A DNA stretch of 64,000 nucleotides from Rosenbergiella australiborealis. GTDB taxonomy: Bacteria > Pseudomonadota > Gammaproteobacteria > Enterobacterales > Enterobacteriaceae. Below, in pieces: positions 54,308-62,165 of the stretch (positions within the stretch are counted from its first letter, which is position 1; each line of letters begins with the position of its first letter). Made by a program: the position numbers and the translations under genes. The stretch is taken from the NCBI RefSeq assembly GCF_018494035.1, contig NZ_JABBFO010000011.1, positions 1 through 64,000 on the forward strand, written 5' to 3'. Under the pieces are notes generated by a model that was not told the origin of the DNA, ran no database searches, and was given only the letters and a program-made list of their open reading frames with translations.

Positions 54308-54499
54308 ATAGCTGTACCTGTTCACCTAATTTTAAAAGACGAAGGCGGTTATCAGATTATGGGATCTTGTGATATTTACGGACGTGATGGAAGCATGTAA
54401 TTACGCAGTTTGCAGTATGGCGTTGTTATTCCCACCGATCCCCTCACTGGTAAAGTTACTGGTAGCCATTTTCTCTATCATATTCATTTAGAGTATTAA
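54308..54499 (+). pseudogene. fragment of hcp, the type VI secretion tube protein
   Basis: Translated from 54,308 the frame reads AVPVHLILKDEGGYQIMGSC, then DIYGRDGSM, a TAA (54,398-54,400), then LRSLQYGVVIPTDPLTGKVTGSH. This is the start of Hcp1-family proteins (AIPVYLWLKDDGGADIKGSV ... GREGSIE ... HGVYIPTD-x-x-TGKLTG). The start codon is ATA instead of ATG, a Glu codon has become TAA, and the frame ends after 63 codons, about a third of Hcp. It is therefore dead. Confidence 0.8.
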
Positions 54500-54877
54500 T
54501 ATCCTCATATCTATGGTCGTTTTGAAGTGGTTATAAAGATATTATTTTTTTTCAAAAGATTGAGAGTATGACAGTTTGAAATTATTAATGATTTATTAAA
54601 AGGGTTATGATGATTATGTTTACTATCTTGAAAATATACGCTGTTATTTTGAATAGATGCATCCTTCCGTCATTTTGTAAACTTGTGAATCAGATCACGT
54701 TAATTCTGTTATAGGAACGCTGTCGCCCTAAGGAATTCTACCCTCAAGCTAATAAAAACACTTTAGCTAACAACATCATGAATTAAAAGGAAATTATTTC
54801 TTTCTTTAGTAGCAAACCTCTCAGCATCATTGATATGCTTATGTCAATTTATTGTTTGCAGATTTTTTGTCGATTCC
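54500..54877. other. AT-rich spacer without gene
   Basis: About 380 bases between the hcp fragment and the antitoxin promoter. I see no open frame with a ribosome-binding site and no further hcp sequence. Confidence 0.5.
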
Positions 54878-54903
54878 CCCTTATCAAGCAGGTTTGATAA
54901 GGG
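54878..54903. promoter_or_regulatory. perfect inverted repeat upstream of candidate antitoxin
   Basis: CCCTTATCAA / TTGATAAGGG with a 6-base spacer. It lacks a T-run, so it is more like an operator than a terminator. It lies about 45 bp before the -10 box of the antitoxin gene. Confidence 0.5.
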
Positions 54904-54947
54904 CATTGTTCATCTGAGGTTGTAGAGGTGGCGTCGTTTAAAAGTTT

Positions 54948-54956
54948 TGGTATAAT
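54948..54956 (+). promoter_or_regulatory. extended -10 promoter of candidate antitoxin
   Basis: TGG-TATAAT is a consensus -10 hexamer (54,951-54,956) with the TGN extension, about 52 bp before the ATG at 55,008. No good -35 is present, as is usual for extended -10 promoters. Confidence 0.6.
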
Positions 54957-55007
54957 ACTCCTTCGCACAGCTTCATGCGTAACGTCATTGGATGTAGAGG
55001 AGGCTTA

Positions 55008-55178
55008 ATGATCAATAACAGAAAAAAAGAGCATGCAACCTATGCTAAACCTTCTCGCTCGGACATTATGCGTTCTGTGGCGACATCAACAGCCGTCGAA
55101 ACCGGCCAGCCGTCAGCTAGCGTTGAAGCTTCACTTGAAGCCGCACGCAAGAAATTCGCGCATCTTCGCCTCGCTTAG
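55008..55178 (+). CDS. small VbhA-like candidate antitoxin of Fic
   Basis: A 56-aa protein with start ATG at 55,008 behind a strong GAGGAGG ribosome-binding site; an earlier in-frame start at 54,975 lacks one. The sequence has SDIMRSVATSTAVETGQPSA and ASLEAARKKFAHL. Class I Fic antitoxins inhibit by a helix with S/T-x-x-x-E-G/N; here STAVET fits except for Thr in the last position. It converges tail-to-tail with the Fic gene, overlapping by 4 bp. Assignment rests on that pairing and the partial motif. Confidence 0.55.
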   Translation: MINNRKKEHATYAKPSRSDIMRSVATSTAVETGQPSASVEASLEAARKKFAHLRLA

Positions 55179-55792
55179 ATCTTTCTTAATGCTTCACTGA
55201 CCCAGTGTTTCATCGGTTCGTAGTCCATTGATATGCCAGCATGGATAGCCGAGATATACTGGGATTTGTTTTGCTCCCAGCTTTGATAATCCAGCGATTT
55301 GTATCCCCCCTGAACAGCCATCACGTCAGCTAATAGTCGTGATAGGCGTCCATTTCCCTCTCTGAATGGATGGATAAGTATCAACTCGACATGAGTTATG
55401 GCGATAGCGGTGATGAGTTGTTCTTCTTCCATGTTGCGACATGGCGTGTATTGAGCCAAATACTTGGTGTCGAACTCATTTAGCAGTTTTGGCAACTGCG
55501 CTGAGGGGGCAAACATAAAGCCGCCTTTGCTGATATTCACCGCTCTTTCTTGTCCCGCCCACTCGTAGATGTTGCCTAACCAGCGGCGATGCCAGTTTTT
55601 TAGCATGGCTACGCTGAGCTGCCCTTCCGGGAACTGTTCTTCAAAAACAGACTGGTAGAGTTGTTCTAACAAGACAAGTTCAGCCTCATCCATCTCATCA
55701 GAAGTAGCGAGCCCCAGCTTATTAGCCAAAACCTGCTCGCCAGAGTCTTTCTGATACTGGCCTTCACTGCTGGATACATGGTATCGGCTCAT
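55175..55792 (-). CDS. fic: Fic family AMP-transferase toxin
   Basis: Fic domains transfer AMP from ATP to target proteins. The catalytic motif HPFREGNGRLSR is complete at residues 141-152, preceded by the target-dock region (SKGGFMFAPSAQLPKLL). The start MSRYHVSSSEGQYQKD at 55,792 gives 205 aa; a longer frame to 55,870 adds non-homologous residues and has a weaker start. No inhibitory S/T-x-x-x-E-G/N helix is evident in the protein itself, so it should need a partner antitoxin, and the convergent small gene is the candidate. Confidence 0.85.
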   Translation of the reverse strand: MSRYHVSSSEGQYQKDSGEQVLANKLGLATSDEMDEAELVLLEQLYQSVFEEQFPEGQLSVAMLKNWHRRWLGNIYEWAGQERAVNISKGGFMFAPSAQLPKLLNEFDTKYLAQYTPCRNMEEEQLITAIAITHVELILIHPFREGNGRLSRLLADVMAVQGGYKSLDYQSWEQNKSQYISAIHAGISMDYEPMKHWVSEALRKI

Positions 55793-55960
55793 GGAGATGC
55801 CTTGTACTTTTAGAAGGGTGGGGAAACAGAGGGAGTATAACGCTGGATGAGTACAGCAAATAATATACATAAAACCAGATAGTTACAAAAGTATGGGCTA
55901 AATTGTAGTTTTTGTTATCTTTATAAAAATAATCGTTAATAAGCAGCTGCATCACACCAA

Positions 55961-56058
55961 TGCATCATGGGCATGTGGGCGGGTAAGTTGTCATGAGTGG
56001 TCATTAGCTTGGGTATACATTTCGTGGTTTTCAATGTGTCAGTGAATGTCATGGTTAT
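55961..56058. repeat. right copy of the direct repeat (mutS start and upstream region)
   Basis: On the minus strand this still encodes MTTHDNLPAHMPMM before diverging, against [14 protein letters not shown] in real mutS, followed by the same upstream DNA. It is a fragment of a mutS 5' end, not a functional gene. It marks the right boundary of the accessory segment that starts after 52,885. Confidence 0.92.
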
Positions 56059-56100
56059 CAATGATATCCGTTAATGCGGTTAGACAGGCTTCTTCCACTA

Positions 56101-56131
56101 TTGACATACTACTCACTCAGTAGTTTACTAT
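56101..56131 (+). promoter_or_regulatory. abiE promoter with embedded operator palindrome
   Basis: A consensus -35 box TTGACA (56,101-56,106) and a -10 TACTAT or TTTACT at about 56,124-56,131 bracket the perfect inverted repeat ACTACT-CACTC-AGTAGT (56,108-56,124). AbiEi antitoxins repress their own operon by binding inverted repeats, so this is the likely autoregulatory site. Confidence 0.7.
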
Positions 56132-56161
56132 TTTTTATATTGTTAAACCAATGGTGAATCT

Positions 56162-56935
56162 ATGCCATCAAAATTAAACTGGCTTTTGCAGAATACTGAG
56201 CCAGGTTCTTTGGTATTACAGTCTTGGCTAACGAAAAATGGTATTAGCCCTTCGTTAGCGAATAAGTATATGCATAGCCATTGGTTACAAAAGCTTCGTG
56301 CCGGTGTTTATGCGCGGAGTGGACGTGATCCCCAGTGGCGCGATGCCGTCTTATGTTTACAAAATCAGCTAGGGATCTCTGTGCATCTGGCGGGGCTTAC
56401 TAGCCTGACCTATCAGGGACGCTCTCATTATCTTCACTTAACGCATCAGTCAATTTGCCTTTGCGTAGAAGATAAAGTTTCATTACCAAAGTGGTTTAAA
56501 GAATTTCCCAACGTTGAGTGGTTTTTAATATCAAATCAGAAGCTTAATATGAATAACCCCAAGTATCTGACAGAGATTGAAATTAAAGGGGAAAGGTTGA
56601 AAGCGAGTGTACCGGAATTAGCCGCTTACGAGATTGTTAATGCCGTGCCTAGTTCGCTTTCATTTGAGCACGCTGCGGAGCTATTTCAGGGGTTGGTAAA
56701 TCTGAGCCCACGTAAAGTTGAAGGGTTATTACAATCCAGCCGAGCAGTGAAAACGAATCGACTTTATCTGTTTCTAGGCGATCACTATGCTCATCCATGG
56801 GCTAAGCGAATAGATAAATCCAGTATTGATTTGGGGACTGGAAAACGGCAGATCGTGTCGGGCGGCACGTTGGACCAAACATACCAGATCACTGTTCCAG
56901 AGCACTTGGTTAATAAAGGGAGTTTGCATGGATAA
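56162..56935 (+). CDS. abiEi: type IV antitoxin AbiEi
   Basis: Antitoxin and autorepressor of the AbiE abortive-infection system. The N-terminal winged helix (about 1-85; WLTKNGISPSLANKYMHSHWLQKLRAGVY pattern) and the following core domain with LTSLTYQGRSHYL match the family. Length 257 aa. It overlaps the toxin gene by 8 bp, so translation is coupled. Confidence 0.88.
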   Translation: MPSKLNWLLQNTEPGSLVLQSWLTKNGISPSLANKYMHSHWLQKLRAGVYARSGRDPQWRDAVLCLQNQLGISVHLAGLTSLTYQGRSHYLHLTHQSICLCVEDKVSLPKWFKEFPNVEWFLISNQKLNMNNPKYLTEIEIKGERLKASVPELAAYEIVNAVPSSLSFEHAAELFQGLVNLSPRKVEGLLQSSRAVKTNRLYLFLGDHYAHPWAKRIDKSSIDLGTGKRQIVSGGTLDQTYQITVPEHLVNKGSLHG

Positions 56936-57845
56936 GCACTCACCGTATTATCGGCAGGTTGTATTGCTGCTTAGGGCATTACCTATTGTGGCATCAGAGC
57001 GATGCTTTGCGCTAAAAGGTGGGACAGCGATAAATTTGTTTATCCACGATTTTCCACGTTTGTCGGTTGATATCGATTTGGCGTACCTTCCATTGGAAAG
57101 TAGAGATGTGGCATTACCAAATGCTCGGGCTGCTTTGATGCGTGTTGCTGAGGTACTACAACATCAGGCTGGTATTTCGGCGGTACTACAAACGAATAAT
57201 CCTGATGAAATACGCATTGTAGTTTCTTCTCAGGAGGCACAGATAAAGATTGAAGTTTCGCCTGTTGCACGAGGTACACTGTATGCACCAGAAGAGCGTG
57301 ATGTTGTTGAAGCGGTAGAAGACGAGTTCGGTTTCGCTACTATTCAAGTGGTATCGCTTGCCGATCTCTATGGTGGAAAGCTTTGTGCTGCGTTGGACAG
57401 GCAACATCCCCGTGATTTTTATGACGTCAAGATGTTACTCAGAATGCAAGGTATTGATCGCCACATTTTTAATGGTTTCATCACCTATCTACTAGGACAC
57501 CCTCGCCCAATATCTGAGGTTCTTAATCCCCGCTGGAAAGATATTTCTGAACTATATGCGAATGAGTTCAACGGGATGACAATTGATGCGGTTTCTTTGG
57601 AAGAACTCAATGCGGTACCCAATTTAATGGTTACTGCTCTCAAAGCACAATTTACGCAGAGGGATTATGATTTTTTGATGTCTTTTAAGCGAGGCCAACC
57701 GGACTGGGATCTGGCACCAGAAGAACAGATTCAACACCTACCCGCAGTTAAGTGGAAGTTGCTAAATATTAGGCGCATGCCAAAAGAAAAGTGCGTTCAG
57801 GCATTGGAGAAGCTTGATGCGGTTCTTGCTGAATGGATAAGGTAG
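56928..57845 (+). CDS. abiEii: type IV toxin AbiEii, nucleotidyltransferase
   Basis: AbiEii belongs to the DNA polymerase beta-like nucleotidyltransferases; relatives modify tRNA 3' ends. Motif KGGTAINLF at residues 30-38 and the metal-binding DID at 48-50 (RLSVDIDLAYL) are intact, as are ADLYGGKLCAALDRQ and RDFYDVKMLL. Start at 56,928 gives 305 aa; an upstream in-frame start lies deep in abiEi. Looks complete and potentially active. Confidence 0.9.
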   Translation: MDKHSPYYRQVVLLLRALPIVASERCFALKGGTAINLFIHDFPRLSVDIDLAYLPLESRDVALPNARAALMRVAEVLQHQAGISAVLQTNNPDEIRIVVSSQEAQIKIEVSPVARGTLYAPEERDVVEAVEDEFGFATIQVVSLADLYGGKLCAALDRQHPRDFYDVKMLLRMQGIDRHIFNGFITYLLGHPRPISEVLNPRWKDISELYANEFNGMTIDAVSLEELNAVPNLMVTALKAQFTQRDYDFLMSFKRGQPDWDLAPEEQIQHLPAVKWKLLNIRRMPKEKCVQALEKLDAVLAEWIR

Positions 57846-58142
57846 TTTAGAATTATTTATATATACTCGAACTCTAATTAGCACTACATAAATTTCCCTC
57901 GAGAAAAACCGATTATGTGAAAGGTTTACACAAACACACCTTTACCAATTTTTAGAAATGGAATGCTTGCATAATGTGTGACTCGTAAGGATGATTATTG
58001 ACTCAGAAAGAGTAGGGTAGTAAATCAAGGAAAGATCCATTTTAGAAAAGAAAATTATATTAAGAATTTTTTATTACAGTTGAAATATTACTAATATTTT
58101 TATGTATGTCATGGCACTAATCTGACAATACCAGCGCGGAAT
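57846..58142. other. AT-rich intergenic region after abiE, no gene seen
   Basis: I find no open frame with a start signal, no repeat and no clear terminator. It separates the AbiE pair from the orphan lipoprotein gene. Confidence 0.5.
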
Positions 58143-58182
58143 ATGGATGAGAAGAAAAGGTAAAAATATTACCATCATCCAT
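58143..58182 (+). promoter_or_regulatory. 5'-leader hairpin of the lipoprotein gene
   Basis: Nested inverted repeats: outer ATGGATGA (58,143-58,150) with TCATCCAT (58,175-58,182) and inner GGTAA / TTACC with an AAATA loop. It ends 10 bp before the AGGAGA ribosome-binding site, so it could affect translation; no T-run follows. Confidence 0.4.
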
Positions 58183-58201
58183 TTTATAGGAGAACGACAG
58201 G

Positions 58202-58609
58202 ATGAAAAGGATAAGTATATTTATCGCTATTTTGTTTTTAACCTCTTGCCATATCAATGATCCCCGATCAGAAATCCATCGGGCTAAGGTGAATGTGGTC
58301 GGTAATAATATCTGCGTTACACTCCCTGATACTAAAAACGAAAATATATCTTTATTGAGTATAAATGAGATCGGTAATGATAATAGTGCGGTGGAAAAAC
58401 AATTCACTATCGAAAACGCGCCTCAACTATATGCAGATAAATGCCTACCTAATTTTGGATTTTCCTTTGAGCCCGGTAAATTATATGTATTTTCTATTAA
58501 TACCAACCGTATAAAAAAAGATCATACGGTGGTAAATGGCAATAGTTATGGTGTGACTTTTTCCGTTTGGGTCGATAAAGGGCAGTTAAAGGTTAAAGAT
58601 ATTAACTAA
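58202..58609 (+). CDS. periplasmic lipoprotein, putative T6SS immunity protein
   Basis: A 135-aa lipoprotein with lipobox LTSC (Cys at about 16) and a strong AGGAGAACGACAGG ribosome-binding region. The mature start HINDPRSEIHRAKVNVVGNNICVTLPD fits a family of small periplasmic lipoproteins usually annotated as putative T6SS immunity proteins. Two conserved cysteines (NNICVT; DKCLPNFGF) may form a disulfide. No cognate effector gene is adjacent, so it would be an orphan. The functional label is by family resemblance only. Confidence 0.65.
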   Translation: MKRISIFIAILFLTSCHINDPRSEIHRAKVNVVGNNICVTLPDTKNENISLLSINEIGNDNSAVEKQFTIENAPQLYADKCLPNFGFSFEPGKLYVFSINTNRIKKDHTVVNGNSYGVTFSVWVDKGQLKVKDIN

Positions 58610-58649
58610 CGACATCCCTTCGCTGGCATGGAAGATATATCTTGCTGCT

Positions 58650-58680
58650 AAAAAATGACTCGCGTCGTTTAGCGAGTCAC
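58650..58680 (-). terminator. intrinsic terminator of the yczE-like gene
   Basis: On the minus strand TGACTCGC-TAAACGAC-GCGAGTCA is followed by a T-run of six. It lies about 50 bp past the stop of the membrane protein gene and also faces the lipoprotein gene. Confidence 0.85.
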
Positions 58681-58727
58681 TCCTTGTCATCATCGTTTTG
58701 GAGTCTATCAGCCCTGCGCAGACAAGA

Positions 58728-59381
58728 TTAGGTCTCTTCCTTTACCTCAGCAATAATTGTCGGGGCCAATTGAGTCGGCTGCGGTGAGAGCAGGGGGCTA
58801 CCTTTTTGGAACCAAGGGAGGAAAAACTGAATCATAGGGCCGATAGCTAACGCATAAACAATAGTACCTACCCCGAAATTACCACCGAGAGACCAACCAA
58901 TCAGTAAGACAGTGACTTCAATCGAGGTGCGAATCAATCGTAACGACCAGCCTGTGCGGCGGTGTAGGCCAGTCATCAGGCCGTCTCGTGGGCCGGGACC
59001 AAATCCGGCACAAATATACATCACGGTAGCAATCGCATTGAGAATAATGGCGAAAATCAACACGAGCCAACAGGTTATCAGTGATGTGAGTGGCGGCATG
59101 ATGGCCAGGGTTGCGTCGGCTGCTAATCCCAGTACCAGCACATTGCTCAATGTCCCAAGCCCGGGACGCTGGCGCAGCGGGATCCACAGTAGCAATACTA
59201 GAGCGCCAGTAATAATGATCACGTGACCCACTGAAAGAGAAAAGGTCTGTGCAATACCTAGATGGAAAACATCCCATGGATCAGCCCCTAATCCCGTTTG
59301 GATATACATCCCGCAGGAAACCCCGTACAACACTAAACCAACGTAAAGTTGCAATAATCTCTTAAGCATCGTAGTTCTCAT
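58728..59381 (-). CDS. YczE-type membrane protein
   Basis: A 217-aa integral membrane protein with about five helices. N-terminal LYGVSCGMYIQTGLGADPWDVFHLG and central GFGPGPRDGLMTGLHRRTGWSLRLIR are the family signatures of YczE/YitT-like proteins. Transport substrate unknown. It is divergent from a MocR regulator. YczE genes are often paired with the MocR factor YczR, so regulation by the neighbour is likely. Confidence 0.85.
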   Translation of the reverse strand: MRTTMLKRLLQLYVGLVLYGVSCGMYIQTGLGADPWDVFHLGIAQTFSLSVGHVIIITGALVLLLWIPLRQRPGLGTLSNVLVLGLAADATLAIMPPLTSLITCWLVLIFAIILNAIATVMYICAGFGPGPRDGLMTGLHRRTGWSLRLIRTSIEVTVLLIGWSLGGNFGVGTIVYALAIGPMIQFFLPWFQKGSPLLSPQPTQLAPTIIAEVKEET

Positions 59382-59463
59382 TTATTTTTATATTGACAGT
59401 GGACTGATTGTTATTTGAAATGGATTACAAATTAATAGCCAGTTAACAAAAAGTGGATTGGAT

Positions 59464-60891
59464 ATGACCTCAAGACGATTTGGCCAACAGTCACTGATTC
59501 AGTTACTCGGGCATTGGCAGCAAACGCCCTCCCGTATTCCTTTATGGCAGCAGCTTGCGGCGGCATTACGTCTGCTGATTCTTGATGGTCGGCTGGTACA
59601 GGGCGCTCGGCTACCCGGTGAGCGAGAATTAGCTGCAGGCCTTAACATAAGCCGTACTACTGTCAGCAGTGCGCTGGCACAACTGCGTGAGCAGGGGTTT
59701 TTACAAAGTCGGCAAGGAAGTGGTAGCCAAGTGGTTATCCCTGCGAGTAGTACCTCTGCTCACCGAGCGATGTCGTCCACGACGCAGCTAGATTTATCAA
59801 CCGCCTCGTTGATGGCAGGGGCTGAAATTCATCAAGCTTACACGCATGCGATGGAATTATTACCTAGCCAACTGCAGACCTCCGGCTATAACCATAAAGG
59901 CGTGTTACCCTTGCGAGAATCCATCGCGCAGCGTTATTGCTTAAGAGGGCTGCCGACCACGCCGGATCAGGTGATGGTTGTTAATGGTGCGGTCAGCGGG
60001 CTTGCTCTGATTTTACGGTTACTCGCAGGTCCGGGTGACCGGGTTCTCGTGGACCATCCGACCTATCCTTCGGCGCTGAGTGCTATTCGCGGCGCATCCT
60101 GTCAGGCGGTCGGCGTTCCTCTATTGTCAGGGCGCTGGGATATTACAGGCTTGAAAGCGACTATTGCGCAGACCTCCCCTCGACTGGCTTATCTTATTGC
60201 CGATTACAACAATCCCACCGGTTACTGTATGGATGAAGCCAGTCGGGCTGAAATTGCTGCAATCGCCGCCCAGACACGCACACCGCTGGTGATCGATGAA
60301 ACCCTAGCAGAACTTTGGTATCACGAGCCTCCGCCCCTACCTGTTGCCGCTTTTTCCAATAGTGAGCAGGTCATCAGTCTCGGCTCTGCGTCGAAGAGTT
60401 TTTGGGGTGGGTTGCGGATTGGCTGGATTCGAGCATCGCCTTCATTGATCACTTCACTGATACAAATTAGGGACTCGCTAGATTTAGGCTCGCCACTGCT
60501 GAGCCAGCTGGCCGTTGGATGGTTGTTGGATAATAGCGATAACTTTTTACCGCAGCGGCGCCGCATCCTCAAACAGCAACGTGATGACTGTCAGCGTTTA
60601 ATGCAGGAGTATTTTCCCGAATGGAAAACCTCGATGCCTGTAGGAGGTCTCTCTTTTTGGGTCGAGTTACCGGGTATGCAGGCCACCCAGTTTTCGTCTA
60701 GGGCGAGTGATATCGGAATATTATTGGGAACGGGGACGCGATTTGGCCTGTCTGGTGCTTTTGACCGTTATCTGCGTATACCTTTCACTGCAGATGAGCA
60801 AACCCTGCGTCAAGCCTTTCAGCAACTACAGCCTTTATGGTCGACCTTACCGGAAAACACGGCCGCGGCTAATTACCGCAAGATATTTTAA
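59464..60891 (+). CDS. MocR-type PLP-dependent regulator (YczR-like)
   Basis: The N-terminal GntR winged helix (about 25-90: LPGERELAAGLNISRTTVSSAL) is joined to an aminotransferase-like domain. Asn in DYNNPTGY and Asp in VIDETL are PLP contacts, and Lys311 in GSASKSFWGGLRIGW is the Schiff-base lysine, so the PLP site looks complete. ATG at 59,464 gives 475 aa; TTG two codons earlier is possible. Divergent from the yczE-like gene, its probable target. Confidence 0.88.
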   Translation: MTSRRFGQQSLIQLLGHWQQTPSRIPLWQQLAAALRLLILDGRLVQGARLPGERELAAGLNISRTTVSSALAQLREQGFLQSRQGSGSQVVIPASSTSAHRAMSSTTQLDLSTASLMAGAEIHQAYTHAMELLPSQLQTSGYNHKGVLPLRESIAQRYCLRGLPTTPDQVMVVNGAVSGLALILRLLAGPGDRVLVDHPTYPSALSAIRGASCQAVGVPLLSGRWDITGLKATIAQTSPRLAYLIADYNNPTGYCMDEASRAEIAAIAAQTRTPLVIDETLAELWYHEPPPLPVAAFSNSEQVISLGSASKSFWGGLRIGWIRASPSLITSLIQIRDSLDLGSPLLSQLAVGWLLDNSDNFLPQRRRILKQQRDDCQRLMQEYFPEWKTSMPVGGLSFWVELPGMQATQFSSRASDIGILLGTGTRFGLSGAFDRYLRIPFTADEQTLRQAFQQLQPLWSTLPENTAAANYRKIF

Positions 60892-61284
60892 GATGATGAG
60901 GGAGAAAACACGTTTCACAATCCTTCAGCTTTTATTGTGCTCTGGTGTCTACCAGTATGTAGAGATAGTGTGTTTTTTGCTATGAGTGATAGTGCATGTC
61001 TTTGCCGAAAAAATTCGCAAGATAAGAGAGATGGCTAGGGTGTGGTGTCGATAGTAGTAATAACAATAAACCAAGTAAATAGAATCACTTATGCTATATC
61101 CGGCAATCTATTTGCCGTATTGATCTCAGCGAGAGTCGTTAATGACAGACTAAGAATGTGGGGGGCGAAATAATGAAAAAATTTTTGTCACACGGGGCTC
61201 TCGCGGGTGTTGCAACCGGTTAGCGCTTTGTCGCTTTCTCTTTAAACTGGCGAGAAACTCTGCCACCGTAAGTCCTTTTCTTGA
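60892..61284. other. intergenic region after the YczR-like gene
   Basis: No convincing gene. A 16-codon start MKKFLSHGALAGVATG (from 61,172) followed by a stop could be a remnant of a membrane-protein gene, but too little remains to identify it. Confidence 0.45.
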
Positions 61285-61455
61285 ATGAGTAAACGAGGCG
61301 ATATTCATTTACCCACCTTGGCGATCTTGGTAGTCACCGGCTGGTGCGGGATGGTGATCAGTCAGCGCTACCTCCCTAAGATTGCCGATCTCTGGCATGC
61401 CAGGATTTATGTGTTACTGCTTATCATCGTGTTAATCACGATGATCGCAGCTTGA
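61285..61455 (+). CDS. possible small membrane protein or transporter remnant
   Basis: A 56-codon frame from ATG at 61,285 with two hydrophobic helices (LPTLAILVVTGWCGMVIS and IYVLLLIIVLITMIAA). No good ribosome-binding site precedes it (TTTTCTTGA). It may be a genuine small membrane protein, or the tail of a lost transporter whose first codons lie just upstream. I do not recognise a family. Confidence 0.35.
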   Translation: MSKRGDIHLPTLAILVVTGWCGMVISQRYLPKIADLWHARIYVLLLIIVLITMIAA

Positions 61456-61471
61456 TCGGCACATCATAAGA

Positions 61472-62095
61472 TTAGCTTGGTCGCCAAAGGTCGATGCGTT
61501 GATCGTCCGAAATACCATAGTAAGCCGATGGCCCGCCCGCGCGTAGCAACGGTGCGGCTTCGACCGTTTGGTAGACGCCTTGCTCGTCGAGTAGCGCCGT
61601 CCGGATATGGATCATCACGACCTCACCCAATACCAACCAGCTGTCGATAGGCTTATCCTGGATATCACGCAGTTGAATCAGCTGAGTTAACCGACACTCG
61701 AAATGCACCGGGCTTTCGGCCACACGGTCGACGGCGATAAGCTGGCTTTTCACTGGCGTTAATCCGGCCAGCGCGAACTCATCTTGCCCATGGGGGAGGG
61801 GGGAAGAGGTTTGGTTCATCGCCTGGGCAAGCGGCTTGGTGACGAGGTTCCACACGAACTCTTTGGTTTCGGCGATATTTGCCACGCTATCCTTCCACCC
61901 GCTACTGGCAAAGCCGATAATCGGTGGCTGATAATTGAAGATATTAAAAAAGCTGTAGGGAGCGAGATTACGTTGCCCCGCTGCGCTGCGTGAAGAGATC
62001 CAGCCAATCGGTCGCGGGGCAATAATCGCATTAAGTGGATCATGGGCGAGGCCATGACCCTGTGTCGGTTGATAACTGTAGGTTGATTGAGTCAC
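61472..62095 (-). CDS. flavin reductase family protein (FMN-binding split barrel)
   Basis: Members reduce flavins with NAD(P)H or hold FMN for partner oxygenases. Characteristic motifs: IIAPRPIGWISSRSAAGQRN, APYSFFNIFNYQPP and KEFVWNLVTKPLAQAMN. I choose the GTG at 62,093-62,095, which has AAGGAG seven bases upstream (207 aa); an earlier GTG at 62,116 lacks that spacing. It is the last of three same-strand genes at the right end, but the 70-bp gap may mean a separate promoter. Confidence 0.85.
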   Translation of the reverse strand: MTQSTYSYQPTQGHGLAHDPLNAIIAPRPIGWISSRSAAGQRNLAPYSFFNIFNYQPPIIGFASSGWKDSVANIAETKEFVWNLVTKPLAQAMNQTSSPLPHGQDEFALAGLTPVKSQLIAVDRVAESPVHFECRLTQLIQLRDIQDKPIDSWLVLGEVVMIHIRTALLDEQGVYQTVEAAPLLRAGGPSAYYGISDDQRIDLWRPS

Positions 62096-62165
62096 CCTAT
62101 GTCTCCTTGGCTGCACTCGGGTTTGGTCTTAACCTTGAGTATAGGCCACACCGAGTGCAATGACG

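Noticed and set aside
52787-56058. Idea that the direct repeats are insertion-sequence target duplications
   Set aside because: They are about 98 bp long and contain mutS coding sequence, far longer than IS target duplications, and no transposase or terminal inverted repeats were seen.
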